From the NCBI GenBank assembly GCA_032209605.1, contig JASFXZ010000043.1, forward strand, positions 978,819-1,042,818: a stretch of DNA of 64,000 bases, read 5' to 3'. This document shows, one piece after another, positions 1 to 12,598 of the stretch. Both the position numbers and the translations under genes were made by a program. Positions within the stretch are counted from its first letter, which is position 1; each line of letters starts with the position of its first letter. Origin of the DNA: Mactromeris polynyma (Eukaryota > Mollusca > Bivalvia > Venerida > Mactridae). Below the pieces are notes generated by a model that did no database searches, was not told the DNA's origin, and saw only the letters and a list, made by a program, of their open reading frames with translations.

Positions 1-42
1 TGTAATTTGATACAAAGACTAGAATAAAAGTGACTTTCTTAC

Positions 43-3000
43 CCCTCAAAAGGTTTCTGAAGGTCATAGATCTCTTCCACTTGAACACCTTTCACCCCTG
101 GAGTAGAAAATATAAATAAAAAATATCTAAGCAAAAATGAATCTACTCCTAAACTTTCTCTTGATTTCAGACATATAATAAGAACAATCAAAATAAATAA
201 ATTAAGCAAAAAAAGAGCCTGAAAGCACAACAATAATTTCTTGGTAGGCAAAAGATTGCATTCATAAATAACTTTTTCTTTCTTTTAAACCATACAGTAT
301 ACAACAATGACACAATCAACACTAGGCAGTTACTTTACAAAGTGAGTTCAATTCAGTAGTCCTTTTTGTTAAACACAACTCAAATGAGAATACCATAGGC
401 AGAGGTAAAGATTTCATCTCTGCATTTCACTGAGTACACCATTTACACTGCAGTATACCATGAATTGATGATCAATTGATGTAAAGATATAATAATTAAT
501 TTCAAAGGTACTATTCTGTAAATTGTTACTTACCAAAGTCTTGCAGTAGCAGAGTGAATAATCCTGAAATATAATTGTAATGTTTAAGCAAATGATCTCT
601 ATATAAATGAGTTCCTTGCTTTGCAACATTGTGTAAGTTATGCAATATGCTCCAAATACAAATCTGGAATATCTCGTACATCAATCATCTGGAAATCATG
701 TCATTACTCTGTCATGTGACATTTATATCAGATTTGGTGGCAGTGTGACAAATATATATTGATCATGACCCTCTTTTGATTCTCCACCATAGTAGTGTGC
801 ATTAATATATCAACCAATCAAGATCATCCAAATAAGTAGCTCATTTACAAAATGCAGTCATGGCGAATGACTTCCAAGATTTGATAAATAACACTTAAGA
901 ATTATTATTTACTTAAAACATTCACTCCTGAAATGCCTTTTTGACGACACAATCAAAGTTTAAATGTCCGAAAGACATGTGAATGTGCAGACAATCGGTG
1001 CACGTAAGAAGACCGCATTGTGTAAACAGCAACGGATGTAAAACCCGTCCAATCCGTACCGTACCGGACATACGGACCGATGCACAGGCATTCTGTATCG
1101 GACCTTGACATTTTATCTGTCAGTCCGACTGTCCGATGGGTATTCGCCATGACTGAAAATGGCTGCCACTTATTGTTGTACTGCACACAAAAATGATTCA
1201 ACAAACAGGTTTTTATCGTTTCTGAATGAAATTATAATTTTTTTTGAGTTATTCACAATTTATTTTAAGTGATTACAGTGAATGATTAGAAATCAATAGA
1301 CAAGCAATAGTAACGCAGTAAATTTCGCCAACCTCTCGGTGGTTGTGCAAGCCTGCCGGTTTTAGTAAAACAATGTTATTGGCCACCACTGCGATACCAA
1401 ACAAATCATAACATTTTTTGTATTCACACAAATCTGATTTGTCAGTCATCATATTGAATTATTGAAATTTTAATATCTGGTTTAAAGTAATTGTCAGATA
1501 CAATCATTGCAGTTATTTTTTGTTAATTTTTACATTTATTTTTACTTGCTTTGTGGACAAAGGATCAGACTTGTGTTGGGTGGGTCGTTCAAATTGGCAA
1601 ACATTCACAAATTGAATAGTGGATATTCCCTTAGTGGTTTTTCATAATGTAGTTACACTGTTCACGAAAATTATTTTTTTAAGATTTGATCTCATATGAC
1701 TAAAATAAAGTATGTAAACTGAGAATACTAGGGTGTATTGTATTTTCCCATAAAAATGTGTTGGTACATCGATTCGCTGCTATATGTAACATGGCCAACA
1801 ATGAAAATTGAAAATATCCATTTAGTTTTTACCAATTCTTTGTTTGGGGTTGCATTTTTGTATTGTACATGTATATCACTTGGTTTCGCAACCGTAACAG
1901 ACTGATTCATTGCTAAAAGTAAAAGTATTAGTTTATCTTTATTACAGATTATAAGTCACTTTTATGGTATTCTCCCACAATAGCTGCCTGTGTTAGAATA
2001 AGTACTACATATAGTGTTATTTCTATAGCGTGATAGTGGGGCGCCGCGCCCTGCCCCTTTTTGGCCCCGCCCCGCTGCCCTAATTAGCGCCCCTAATGCC
2101 CTATTTGCAATAATCTGTCAACTGTGTAATCTACATCCTGTAAAATGCCCCCGAGCGTCACAGCATGTGCCTTTGTTTACAATACATCGACAATCGTCTA
2201 CACTGCATATAACTCGCTGGTTCCCGTTACGCGTGCGGTCCGTACGATTAACTGATAGAGGCCAGGTTAAACCGTTGTACATGTAAACACGCATGAATGG
2301 TTAGCGAGTTTGTTGATAATGCGAAAACATTGCACTTTTTTAGCGATTGCCTTGTTTGATTTAATCGACAATGGTAATGCGGAACGAATTAAACAATTAC
2401 TATTTGCTAATAAGAAAAAAAAAAAAAATTGCAGAAGACGAGGGATTTTGACGAGAAATTGAAAATTTTAGTTGACGACTTTTTTACTTTTCTGAGGCGA
2501 GTTCGCTGGATTCTTTGGTGTATTTATAAGCATATCAGTATTCTAAAACATTCTGGTCCATTTTTGTACGAAATCACCCGAAATATATACAATATTAGAC
2601 CACTTTCATTTCCTCTCACATGTAAACAAAAATTCAAGATGGCGGCCGCTCCATCATGTGCTGTTTCGTTTTCATGAGAATTTCGATGCTAAATCCACAC
2701 GACAGTTGCTTACAGCTTTTGACTATCAATGTAAATTGTGTAAATATGACATAACTTAACAAAATCATATGTTTCTTCTATTATCAAGTTTGAAACAAAG
2801 CCATGTAAAATTTTCACTTTGTGTTCGTCCCCAGAACGTTCGTACCGTTTGGTACTATGAAAGTTTACTGAATTAATTTGTGACATCAATATTTAGTGTA
2901 TTGTGCTTGTCTAGGGAATATAATTTATATATTTTTTAACAACAAAATGTTATTTATGAATGGAGAATTTAAGATTTTTTAACTTTTATGTACATGTATG

Positions 3001-3815
3001 GTGCTGCTAATGTCCATGCAATTAATTTAGAATTAAACAAGAAATGTTTTCATGAACCAGAGACACCCCCACTTCCACCCTTTGTCACAATAGCAAATGC
3101 TATTATTCTGCTCATAGTTTGTGAATATAGGGAGTCATCGTCACACTTCATATACACATAATAAAGTCCAATAACATTTACTCAAATATGTGGAACATTC
3201 ACATTTTAACTATGATTTTGTCCCTTTGGAACGAATTTGCAACGACCAAAGTGCCCTTTTTTTGCCAGCACCCTGCCCTTTTCAAATTCTAGAAATAACA
3301 CTAACATTTAACTGACCTAGCTGAAATTATGATTTAAAGTGACATGTGCATTTTTTGGGAAAATGCTTCACTTGCAAATATTAGATGAAAATGTTAGAAG
3401 TAATCGTTTGTCCACTGTTGAATGTACTGGATCATTTTTATGTTCAATGGGGAAAAATTGTAGCCACAGAGCATCATCAGCAGATGACACTACGGCACAG
3501 AAAAACAGATTTATATTTGCATATTGGCTGATAAAACATTTCTTGGTTATTAAATGCCATGAATCCTACAATTTGCAGCTTATTGTTGTATTTTTTGGAA
3601 AAATGCTTCACTTTTAAATTCGAGTTGCCCTGCTTATGCTGTGGTGAGTCTGGTAGTAAAGACGGGACCGAGTAAAGACCGATCTCATGTTATGTCCGAA
3701 GACTGTGCTAGTAGAAATAAAGGTAACATAATTCGCTAGAATGAATGTGAAACGAAATTCAGGTGAGTTAATAAATACCTGGATCACTTTCCAGCTCAAG
3801 CCACCCTTTGTTCAT
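43..3815 (-). CDS. BAP1: BAP1, 5' part (coding exons 1-3; continues past the left edge)
   Basis: This is the N-terminus of BRCA1-associated protein 1, a nuclear UCH-family deubiquitinase that removes ubiquitin from histone H2A in the PR-DUB complex (family knowledge). Three exons are visible on the minus strand: 3815-3779 (ATG to a GTATTT donor), a 30-base exon 563-534 and 97-43, each with AG/GT borders and compatible phases. Joined they read MNKGWLELESDPG, then LFTLLLQDFG, then VKGVQVEEIYDLQ. Only a few residues differ from the vertebrate protein as I know it. The catalytic Cys, His and Asp lie in exons outside the window. The first intron is 3.2 kb and contains a hAT-like element. TMA7 starts 277 bases away in the opposite direction. 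The identification is firm; the untranslated first-exon boundary is not resolved. Confidence 0.93.
2012..3303. mobile_element. Possible non-autonomous hAT-like DNA transposon in BAP1 intron 1
   Basis: A perfect 14-bp terminal inverted repeat, TAGTGTTATTTCTA at 2012-2025 and its complement at 3290-3303, encloses 1.29 kb. Just inside both ends are GGGC/CCCT-rich blocks (2038-2094 and 3252-3280), a pattern seen in some hAT families. There is no transposase frame. No convincing 8-bp target duplication is visible, so the class is tentative. A copy of another repeat tail (3058-3135) sits inside it. Confidence 0.4.
3058..3135 (-). repeat. Tail fragment of the 32.6-kb / 53.0-kb dispersed repeat family
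   Basis: The reverse complement matches the 3' ends of the repeats at 32575-33255 and 52985-53660, including a shared segment reading CAAACTATGAGCAGAATAAT and a following GTGACAAAG segment. It appears as a short isolated fragment. Confidence 0.6.
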
Positions 3816-4092
3816 TTTGATGATGTTGAAAATGTGTCAAATTACCCTAATTTTCAATTTTAATATCAAAACAAAACAATATTTCCGACATGTTCGATTA
3901 TTTTTTTAGAGAATAATGTTCCACAAAAGCTTTGCGCTTGACCGGCTCTGTCGAGGAAAACGACCGGAATATGTGGAAATTAGCAGAAACCAGCAAACGT
4001 TACATTGACTCAGACGAAAAGCGGTCTTTACCAGTTAAGAAATTTAGTCGTCAAAACATTGTATTTCATCCCTTTAATATTCAAAATTCATC
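3816..4092. promoter_or_regulatory. Putative bidirectional promoter between BAP1 and TMA7
   Basis: The two start codons point away from each other and are 277 bases apart, so both transcripts must start inside this interval or have spliced leaders. No convincing TATA box is present. A pyrimidine-rich CATCCCTTT (about 4067) lies 25 bases before the TMA7 ATG and could be a 5'TOP-like start, which would suit a translation-linked gene. This is inference from geometry. Confidence 0.6.
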
Positions 4093-7000
4093 ATGTCCGG
4101 AAGAGCAGGTAACTACTCTTTGTTTGCTTCCCCGTCTGTGGTTTCATATTCGTAAACGTTGTCGTTCGTGTTTGGTCCGTATTTTATGACTAGCGGCTGG
4201 CCATGTGACAATGTGTTGTGAAATTGACTGGTCAACTCCTAGTTTAACTAATTCTAACTAATTCATTTAGGATTGACATCAGTTATTGTGAACATTTTGC
4301 CAGAGGAAGCCTAGGAAAATGATACACCAATCAATACATCAATTGGTGCATTTATTTGTATACTTTATCGTTATGAAGATCCAAGAAACGTGTACATTAT
4401 ACATTAATATAAAAAGAGACATTAATTAGCATAAAAAAATGACTTGAATTACGAAGGTACGAGTTGACCAACAGGCGTTATATGCCGTCTATTAAGTAAT
4501 GATCAACGGTACTGTGAAAGTTTTATATGTGTACACTGGTCACAATTGAGCCACACAATACAGGAAAAGCTTACTTTTAATTTTATTAACTCTATTAATA
4601 AGTGTTTGTATGACTTGAATATGACTTGTTTTACCGAAGGTACGAGTTGACCAACTGGTATTAGCTGCCGCATAATAAGTACTGACAAACATTACCAGTA
4701 TAGTTATACTGTTAAAAATTGTTCACCGAATACAGGAAAATACAGTAACACTTAATTCTATAATGAATAACTGTTAATACTAACTGTTAAAAAAATGAAG
4801 GTACAAGTTAACTACGGTACGAGCTGACCACGGTACGAGTTAACCAAAAACGGTACGAGTTGACCGACGTACGAGTTGACTACGGTACGAGTTGACTGGA
4901 AACCCTTAATTCTGCCTGTCGGCCTTAGTTGTAAGTTTAAAAACAACAAGCTTTAAATTTATGGTAGGCAGTAGAATAAAAAATTAGCTCTGAAATGAAA
5001 CAAACCGGTATCATGGATCTAATAATTGATAGATATGTCAACTACAATGTTTATACAGATATTAGTGCAATATTACAATTTACCTGTCTAAATCAAGGTG
5101 ATGTCAGGTACCATTCCGACTTTTATAATAATTTATTTAATTAAAACTAGAATACCAGCTTTTATGCTTCCATGTGACCCCTTTGTAGAGTCGGAGGATT
5201 TACTTTGAGGACAGCAATAAGCCAACTTCATTCAAGATAGCCAACTGGGGTCTGTCTTGGATTTGCTTCTAAATATGAGTGAGACTTGTCTGGGACATAG
5301 GGCTAGTGGATTTCTAGAGATTTCTGGAATGGGGTCCAATATTGGCCCCAAATTTGCCATGAAAAAGGGCTGCAAATGCTACAGCTAGTTAAACTAACTA
5401 AAACAATTTCCTTTACTTTTTGTAGCTTACATTAGGATTTTATTGTCTATCTATAGAAATTGTTTCATCTGTTCTCATTTAAGGTGGTAAAAAGAAGCCG
5501 CTGAAGCAGCCAAAGAAAACTAATCAAGATTTAGATGAGGTATGTTACAAGTAAAAAGTGTTCCCATTTAGTTTTCAAAATGGTAAAATGTGTATTTCTC
5601 TCTATTAAGGCCTTCCATCAAAATTTGTTTGGCATAACCCTTCTTGGCATAATCTGGTATGTTATTAATACTTATTTATTTTTTAATCAAGTTTTAACTA
5701 CATACATGTATTACTACATTGCCCTAATTTTTTCCTACTCGGGCACCTAAACAATTGTTAAGTTGGGACCATGTTCAGGCATAGGTATGTTTGTGCCAGA
5801 TGAACAGATATTTATTTGTTTATTTTATGTTTGAAGAAATTTCAAATATTTTACCACAGTGAATTAGTTTCTCTTTAGCTCCCCTTTTAATAGGATCCTT
5901 GGATGTCCAATGTCGCCTGTCAACATTTACTTTAAATACCATTTCCTCCTAAACCACTATATTTTGTCCAAACTTCACAGGAATGATCCATAGGTAGACC
6001 TCTTTTAAAGTTATATAATGTATATCTAGCACTATATATATAAGGAAAAAAGGGAGATAATTTCTAGAAGGGGTGAGAACTCATGACAATCTCCTGTGGA
6101 TCCATTTAAGTTCCGTCAGATGTTCAATAAATCCGGTCCTCTTGATTTGAGCAAGATTTTATGGCATTGTGTTATTTATTTTGCAAGATTGTAGGATTTA
6201 CAACAATCTGTAGTAGGTGTATTGGCTATTGCTGATTTTACGGTTGATGTTTATTTAAGGATGATATGGCTCTCAAAGAGAAGATGAGGGCGGATCAGAA
6301 GGCAATGCAAGAAGCCAAAGAAAAAGCAGGCAAAAAGGGTCCTTTAGGTAAAGATAGTAATTATTGTACCCTGTTGAATCTTCCAGATCTATATAATCTG
6401 TCTGTTGCTTTAATTCTTTACATTTGTTATCATGTAACTAAGTAATATTCTAGTGGGCATACAATTCCATAAAATATGATATGTATCACAGATAAACAAG
6501 GCTTGATTTTGTGTAGGTTTTAAATTCATTGACTTCTCTAGGGCCAGTCACAGACCCCATGACTAACATTATGAAAGCTAACACAGGCTTGAATATTTCA
6601 TGAGCAGTTTCATGTTTAACCACAGTCCGCAAAATTTCCATGTAGTGGCCCTTAAAATGTATAATAAATGTATTTATCCAGTATGATGTCTGTGTATGTG
6701 AAACAAAAAAAGATTACGCATTTTTCCTTCCCAAAACTGACTTTGAACTCGCACTGAGACCACCATGTATATGTTGAAAAATGACGAAAAGTTTGTTTGC
6801 CCTTTACCGACCGACCCAAGATATATGGCAGCTGACTCAAAAAGTTTAATGGCAAAAATCGGATCGTGATTTTTTTATTTTGGTATTGCGATCCAGTGTC
6901 TTTCTGTGATTTATCTTTGCTTAAGGGTTCCTTGGCTGTACGTTGCGCTTCTTATCATGTGGTTGCTCGACAAGCATTTGTCGGACATAAATGAATAAAA

Positions 7001-7427
7001 AAGAAAGTGCGGCACACTCAGGCGTTGTAGAACAACAACAGCAGATCGCTACTATGAATTCTATCAAATACTAGCACAACATATAATAAATCATATAATT
7101 AGGAAAAAACTCTTCAATTCTGCCATACGATTATGTGTTCAATTAAAATTCCCTCCATAAAATATTTTTCATACCTACCTACCCACCTGTATATTCTACG
7201 GTCAGTAAAGGACAAACAAAAAATTGTCTAATTTTGCCTTGCAACAAGCTCTGATGGCCCTTTCTGCTTTATGAGCTACTACTTCAGTGCTTGAACAAAA
7301 TTATGGAGCTTGTTAATTTCATTTTATATGGGCTATTTGTTAATGTCTATGTCTTACTTGTATATATATTTTGTTATTTTATGTTTCAGGTGGTGGTGGT
7401 GGTATAAAGAAATCCGGAAAGAAATGA
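4093..7427 (+). CDS. TMA7: TMA7, translation machinery-associated protein 7 (4 exons)
   Basis: This is a small, highly basic, conserved eukaryotic protein that co-purifies with ribosomes (family knowledge). The coding exons are 4093-4108 (MSGRA), 5484-5539, 6260-6347 and 7390-7427, all with AG/GT borders; phases add up to 65 codons plus TGA. The protein starts MSGRAGGKKKPLKQPKK, has a charged helical middle (ALKEKMRADQKAMQEAKEK) and ends GGGGGIKKSGKK, matching the family in order and length (human 64 aa). The glycine run is encoded by a GGT repeat at the start of exon 4. None of the exons is long enough to be obvious alone. The gene is head-to-head with BAP1. Introns 1 and 3 contain repeats described separately. 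No defect is seen, so it is probably functional. Confidence 0.95.
4454..4905. repeat. GGTACGAGTTGACC-motif repeat in TMA7 intron 1
   Basis: Two diverged blocks of about 180 bp (4454-4633 and 4634-4806) each begin AAGGTACGAGTTGACCAAC. They are followed by five close copies of a 16-20-bp unit CGGTACGAGTTGACC at 4800-4905. This is probably the decayed end of a mobile element or a local tandem expansion. Confidence 0.65.
5878..6150. repeat. Diverged dispersed repeat fragment in TMA7 intron 2
   Basis: The stretch TAGCTCCCC followed by TTGTCCAAACTTCACAGGAA resembles the opening of the receptor-like AGCTC...TGTCCGTC repeat at 60125-60390. The match is by eye and weak. Confidence 0.3.
6791..7221. 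mobile_element. Degenerate MITE in TMA7 intron 3
   Basis: The ends are inverted: GTTTGTTTGCCCTTTACCGA at 6791 and, reversed, GTCAGTAAAGGACAAACAAA at 7201-7220. The same terminal sequence bounds the better-preserved element at 42606-43289, so this is a second copy about 430 bp long. There is no coding capacity. Confidence 0.6.
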
Positions 7428-7503
7428 TACTCATCTTCTATGTTTATAGAGTCATCAAGTTTAATCATGAAACGGAACATTCTGAGACATTTTGAGCTAC
7501 GGA

Positions 7504-7509
7504 AATAAA
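7504..7509 (+). terminator. Candidate poly(A) signal for TMA7
   Basis: AATAAA lies 77 bases after the TMA7 stop. A second AATAAA at 8505-8510 would give a 1.1-kb 3' UTR. The sequence does not decide which is used. Confidence 0.4.
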
Positions 7510-8939
7510 TAACACACTTGTATGATGAGCAGAAAATTACATAAAACTTAAATAATCTTGAACTGTGTTTTGTAAATATTGTTTTGTGATTGGATGGTAC
7601 CAAAAGTCACAATTTTACTTTCAAGATGATAAAACTTTGTGACCTTAAAACTATTTTCTGATCCAAGATGGTGAATCATCACAATTATGATAATGAAACA
7701 TACTGCCTGTCAATATATTATGATCTATTACTGTTGTCTCGGTACGTTTTGCTTTTATTTGTTTGAATCATGTTAACTGCAATGTTCATCTCTTCATTGT
7801 TATATTTCTCCATTCTGATGACAACATTGTATTTTTATGTTTTATTAAGGGCTGTCATTGATACATTCAATATCTGTACATCAACAATTGTTTCCTGTTG
7901 ATCCATATTTGATACGCACAAGTTTACAAATATCGTTATTATGGTGGAAAAATACAGGAGAATAGGTACAGTCTAAAAATGTGCCAAAGTAGCATAACTT
8001 CGATCAGTAGTTGGCTGCTTTTTAAACAATGCTCTAGTGAATAGTGCACTCCCAATGTCGGCAATATAATACAATACTGTGAAGTTCAAGATATGATTCA
8101 ATTACTTAAATGGTATATTTTTATCTTAAAAATACAAGTTGAGCATTTAAATATGTAGGACATTCACACATAAACATGCATAAATGTAGGAGTTAAAGGT
8201 CTTAAAGGAATTTAAAAGTATAATAAATATATCCTCAATATTTGTCACTTGATATATCAGTACATGTATCGTCGATATGCAAACATTGTAATCAATGATG
8301 GCCCTAGTTTTATATTACTTCGATGCCTCTTTAAAATGGAAAAAAGAATAATGTGGTATTATATTTCATATCATCACACTTTATTGATTTAATATGTAAT
8401 AAAGCCGGGCATTTTGTAATGCTTCATGGAATGAAAATGCGCCGATGTGACCTGTCATCCTTGATATTTAGATTTACTTTGTGAAACATTCAATGGCTTT
8501 TACAAATAAAAGTGTAAATGTAAATGATTTGTTAGATCTTGGTGAATGAAATATTTCACAGAATTTCACAACGCATTTTCAACATCTGATTGTGACTATG
8601 AAATATTACGTTCATTTTGTCTTGATGATGGTGGATGAAAAGACATTTTTAATTTCCCGCATTTAAATTCAATGTTCATGAATTTTTACCTCATTCTTCA
8701 TTTATAAGCTTGGTGTTGCTCTGATACCAATATTTTATCTGAAGGTGTTTGGCAATTAGAAGAAATAAATATGGATTAGCCCACTTTAGTTGACTTGATT
8801 TTAAAGTCCCCTTCAGCAATAATGATGAGCTCTATATTTATTTATTATGTAAAGACTATCTCGGAATTTTTTGCATAACTTTACACAATCTTATAGACCA
8901 TCAAGCATGTAATTCAACATGTATTTATATGTTTTTCAC

Positions 8940-9225
8940 GGACTGGTGAAGTGTCCACGGCAGAACGTTCATGTTGCATGCAGAAGGTTGTGTATTTGAT
9001 TCCCGTCTGCTACAAACTAGTCCTGAAAATGGTCCTGGCAGCTCCCTTTTCTGCACCTGGCATTCTAAGTATGTCACTAGGACTGGTTGGAAAGGTGTCG
9101 TATACATGAGCAGTTGTGTGTGGGGTATCATGTTGCATGTCTACAATATGGTATGTGTATGACAGCCCTAAACTATGCTACAAGCAGGCATCTCTGTACA
9201 TGGTGGATGTAAACTAGGGATGGGA
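8940..9225 (+). mobile_element. Possible tRNA-derived SINE
   Basis: TGGTGAAGTG (8944) resembles an RNA polymerase III A box, and ATTTGATTCCC (8994-9004) resembles a B box at the right spacing. The body is unrelated to the SINE at 51045. No tail or target duplication was identified. Short open frames here on both strands are not genes. Confidence 0.35.
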
Positions 9226-11494
9226 ACTTATTACTGAAGTATTCAATCATATAACGATTTTTGAATAGCGAAACTGTTTTTGGAGTTCTCAAAAAATTAA
9301 AATGTGTCTTTATTTACACAGTCATTCAAGATATGAAAAATCACTGCTAAATTGCACTAAGCAACAATTCTCAATCACCAATTCACTGTCGCTTATTGAA
9401 GGCGCTATGAAAACAATAGGTATACCTGACCTTATGTGTCAATAATCGCCTCTTCATTGTCATTAATGCAAGAAATTGTTAATTAAGACCTCACTTAAGA
9501 AAATGTTCATTAATGGTATCATGTTGATTTTAGACAATGAAGAAAAACTTGGTGTACGTTTAACTTAATGCAATTAACTAAATCATATTACAAACACCCA
9601 TTTACTTGTGCAGGAGTTCGTTGTAAAGACTTATAGGAGTATTTGGACGGTTTAGGTGCAATTTGTTGAAAGTTTTGTTCTTTTGGTGTTTGTTTCATGT
9701 TGTGGCATTGACTTGATTTAATCAACAATATACTTCATGGTTTAGTCAGCAAATACATACCATCGTCCATTTACACAAAACACCACAAACACTATTACTG
9801 GATTATGTTTGATGTAGCCTTTACACAAATTATACATGTTTTGTGGTGCAGAGTTCTAGAAATCCTCTAGCCCAACATCCCGGACAAGTCTAGTTGCTGA
9901 TTCGGGTTACCAACAGTTGAGTTGGACTTTTTTCACTTGCCTGCATACCCTATTCTATGCTCGTACAACTGCACTGGAACCGGTTTAAACCGGAACCCCC
10001 TTAAACCGGACAAATCGTCAGGTCCCAATTTTCTTACTATATAAATCGCCCCTTAATTCAGGAAACCGGAAAAGAATTTTGGCCCGAAATGAATATTCCA
10101 TTATGAATCGAGTACCCTACAAACCCAACAAGAATAAATTCTCGATATTAATTTTCACATCTTGCGTAAAACCTGTTTGATATATAGCACGGTGAGTATC
10201 AGAAGAAATGATTTTCGAATGCAATAGGAATTATGAGTTTAAAATTTACAGTAAATAAAGTCGGTCAATATCGTTGTTAACATTTCACACCTATTTAGTG
10301 TTTGGCTAGAGCATCTGTCTGTCATGTTGGTGTTAATTGCTATGACAACACTGATTAATGATACGTGATAATTGATGATACTTGACCCCTGTAGTATTTG
10401 ACAATGGACTGGTGTCTTTCAGGGGGTCTCCTTCAACCAATTACTTATTGTAAATCATTTGAGTAATTGATAATATGCAACATTGAATTTGTTTTTTATT
10501 TGAAATCATATCTTTAAGAGAGAGCGTACATATCACATCATATGTTCTAGCTTGTAATGTAAAACAATGTCTACACCACCGCAAAATGCAAACATACTGA
10601 ACTGTCATTAGATGTTCAACTTATTAAGGTAATTAAATACAGATTATTTAAATGATCATTTTATTCTGCATGTTCGATATTGAAATGAATAAAAGTTTAT
10701 TAATGAATTTTTAGTCGTGTGAAAATTTGGTTTCTGATCATTAAGGGATGGATGGATTCAATTTGTATTGGACACATTAGCATGGGATAATAAAATACTG
10801 CAGGGACTTCATTAACAAACATGTTAAGTCTGAAACTTGGACTTGGAATTTAAATTTGCAAAATTTATATTTACCAGCATTTTGTTTTTCACAGACATAT
10901 AAACCAAGTTTGTATGTCCGTGGTTTTATTACATCTGAAGGAATGAAATTTTGTCTGAATATTTGTTGTTTCCCTCTGTTTACTTTTGCCAATTTTTATT
11001 AACATCTGTATTGTTATTACAACATACAAGCAAGAAGAACATTTAACATGTTTAAGTCATGAATTGGGCCCCAGGTCATGTTCAATGTTTTTGTTATAAA
11101 TGGCCCTTTTTAGACTTTAAAAAAAATAATTTTGATCCATAACGCTTGAAAACCCCCTTGTGGTGGCATTTTTTTCCTGTTGGGCACATGTAGTTAATTA
11201 AGGAAATCAGCATTGTGAAGTTCAAACATGTTGGAATCTTACAAATAGGAGGATGCATCTTTTGTTATAACTTTAACATTCTGAATGTAATATATTGTAT
11301 AACAATGAGTTGCTGAACTAGAGGGTGATTTCTTGGATTAAGTTTAACATCTACCCATGGTCATAAATTTGTGAAGAAAACGGACAACATAGAAACGGTT
11401 TAATACACTCGGTACACAAGGGCCCATTTATATAATGTTCCTGCCTACGGTTCAGACAAATTGGAATTCATCAAAAAAAAATCGAGCATAGCCA
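9226..11494. other. Intergenic DNA with no supported gene
   Basis: AT-rich spacer. It contains a perfect palindrome CCGGTTTAAACCGG at 9980-9993, surrounded by further AAACCGG motifs up to 10070, which may mark a decayed transposon end. A segment at 9845-9930 is related in reverse to 52370-52460 (TCCGGGA...GGATTTCTA). Nothing else is recognised. Confidence 0.6.
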
Positions 11495-11960
11495 CTGCAA
11501 TATTGAGGGGTACGCCTAGTTTCCATAGTTCACAAAAACTAGTTTCCATATTCCATCGGTTACATACCACTAAATTGAGGAAGTGTAAAAGGCGGCGGCA
11601 CCGTACTTTACAACCAATATAGAATGAATCACGGCGGTAGACATTAACTTTTTTAATATGTGACACAATAATAAGATTGGTATCAAGTGAAAGGTAATGC
11701 TCCCAGCGATGATGTGGTGTAGGTGTTTATTATAGTCAAATATTATTTTTACTGAAACAAAGGATATATAAGAAGAAATGATATTTTCTGACTATGTATA
11801 TGTTTAAAAAAAAATTATTTTTAATGTTAATGTTTGATTTTAATGTATTGGATTCTACAATCTAAGAACAGGATTTATATTCAAAATAATTTAGTGCCAT
11901 TTTTATCAATATGCGTGTGTTCCACTTAGAATTCAGTCTTAACAACACATGCAAAAATAA
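11495..11960 (-). repeat. Left outer arm of the large inverted repeat
   Basis: The reverse complement aligns with 41170-41546 over roughly 400 bp, with small indels. For example, about 5 of 55 bases differ across the TTTACACTT...TTTAGTGGTATGTAAC stretch. In the right copy this sequence is the 5' flank of the SIM-rich gene; here no start codon or exon follows. The next 240 bases (11961-12206) are absent from the right arm. Open frames in it are by-products. Confidence 0.8.
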
Positions 11961-12206
11961 GAAAGTCAGTAAAGCTACTACGTGTTTCTGTCATTACTTG
12001 TCTGTTTCTATATAGCTTTGAACGAAAGCAATTAATTAATTAAAAAATGGAACTCATAATTCAAAATTTTCGAAGTGAACAATTTACAAAATATTCTGGA
12101 GATTCACTTTCCATGGTTAAAACAGAAAAATATCAACTAATACTTGTAAGAAAGTCAGTAAAAAACGACATACTAATTACAAATGAGAAGAGCCATATGT
12201 TCCCGA

Positions 12207-12598
12207 TCAGTAAACGATGGTCACAGTAAATCGACCTTTAAATAACACCATATCTGTTTCTGATAAATGAACTACGGCCACAGTAAATTGACCTTCAAGT
12301 AACACCATATATGATTCCGAAACGTCAACTATAGCCACAGTAAATTGACCTTCAAATAATTCCATATATGTTACAGATAAGTGAAGTAAGGCCGCAGTAA
12401 ATAGACCTTCAAATAATTCCATATATGTTACAGATAAGTGAACTATGGCCACAGTAAATTGACCTTCAAATGATTCCATATATGTTACAGATAAGTGAAC
12501 TATGGCCACAGTAAATTGACCTTCAAATAATTCCATATATTATTCCGATAAGTGAACTATGGCTGCAGTAAAGTGACCTTCAAATAATTCCATATATG
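12207..12598 (-). repeat. 57-bp minisatellite, left array, outer part (about 7 units)
   Basis: This holds units of the same 57-bp minisatellite as 25545-29590, in the same orientation and somewhat more diverged at the outer edge. The array is interrupted at 12598/12599 by the Ty3/gypsy insertion. Its last bases CATATATG and the right flank TATGATTCC restore one unit when the 4-bp duplication is removed. Confidence 0.93.

Noticed and set aside
953..1204. 83-codon minus-strand frame inside BAP1 intron 1
   Set aside because: No splice borders matching BAP1 phases and no family resemblance; the verified BAP1 exons bypass it.
2429..2677. 82-codon plus-strand frame ending MAAAPSCAVSFS near a YY1-like site as a TMA7 upstream exon
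   Set aside because: No donor site in frame, and it lies inside a putative transposon in the BAP1 intron.
12207..12598. Tandem repeats as a CRISPR array
   Set aside because: Units are contiguous 57-mers with no unique spacers, and the genome is eukaryotic.
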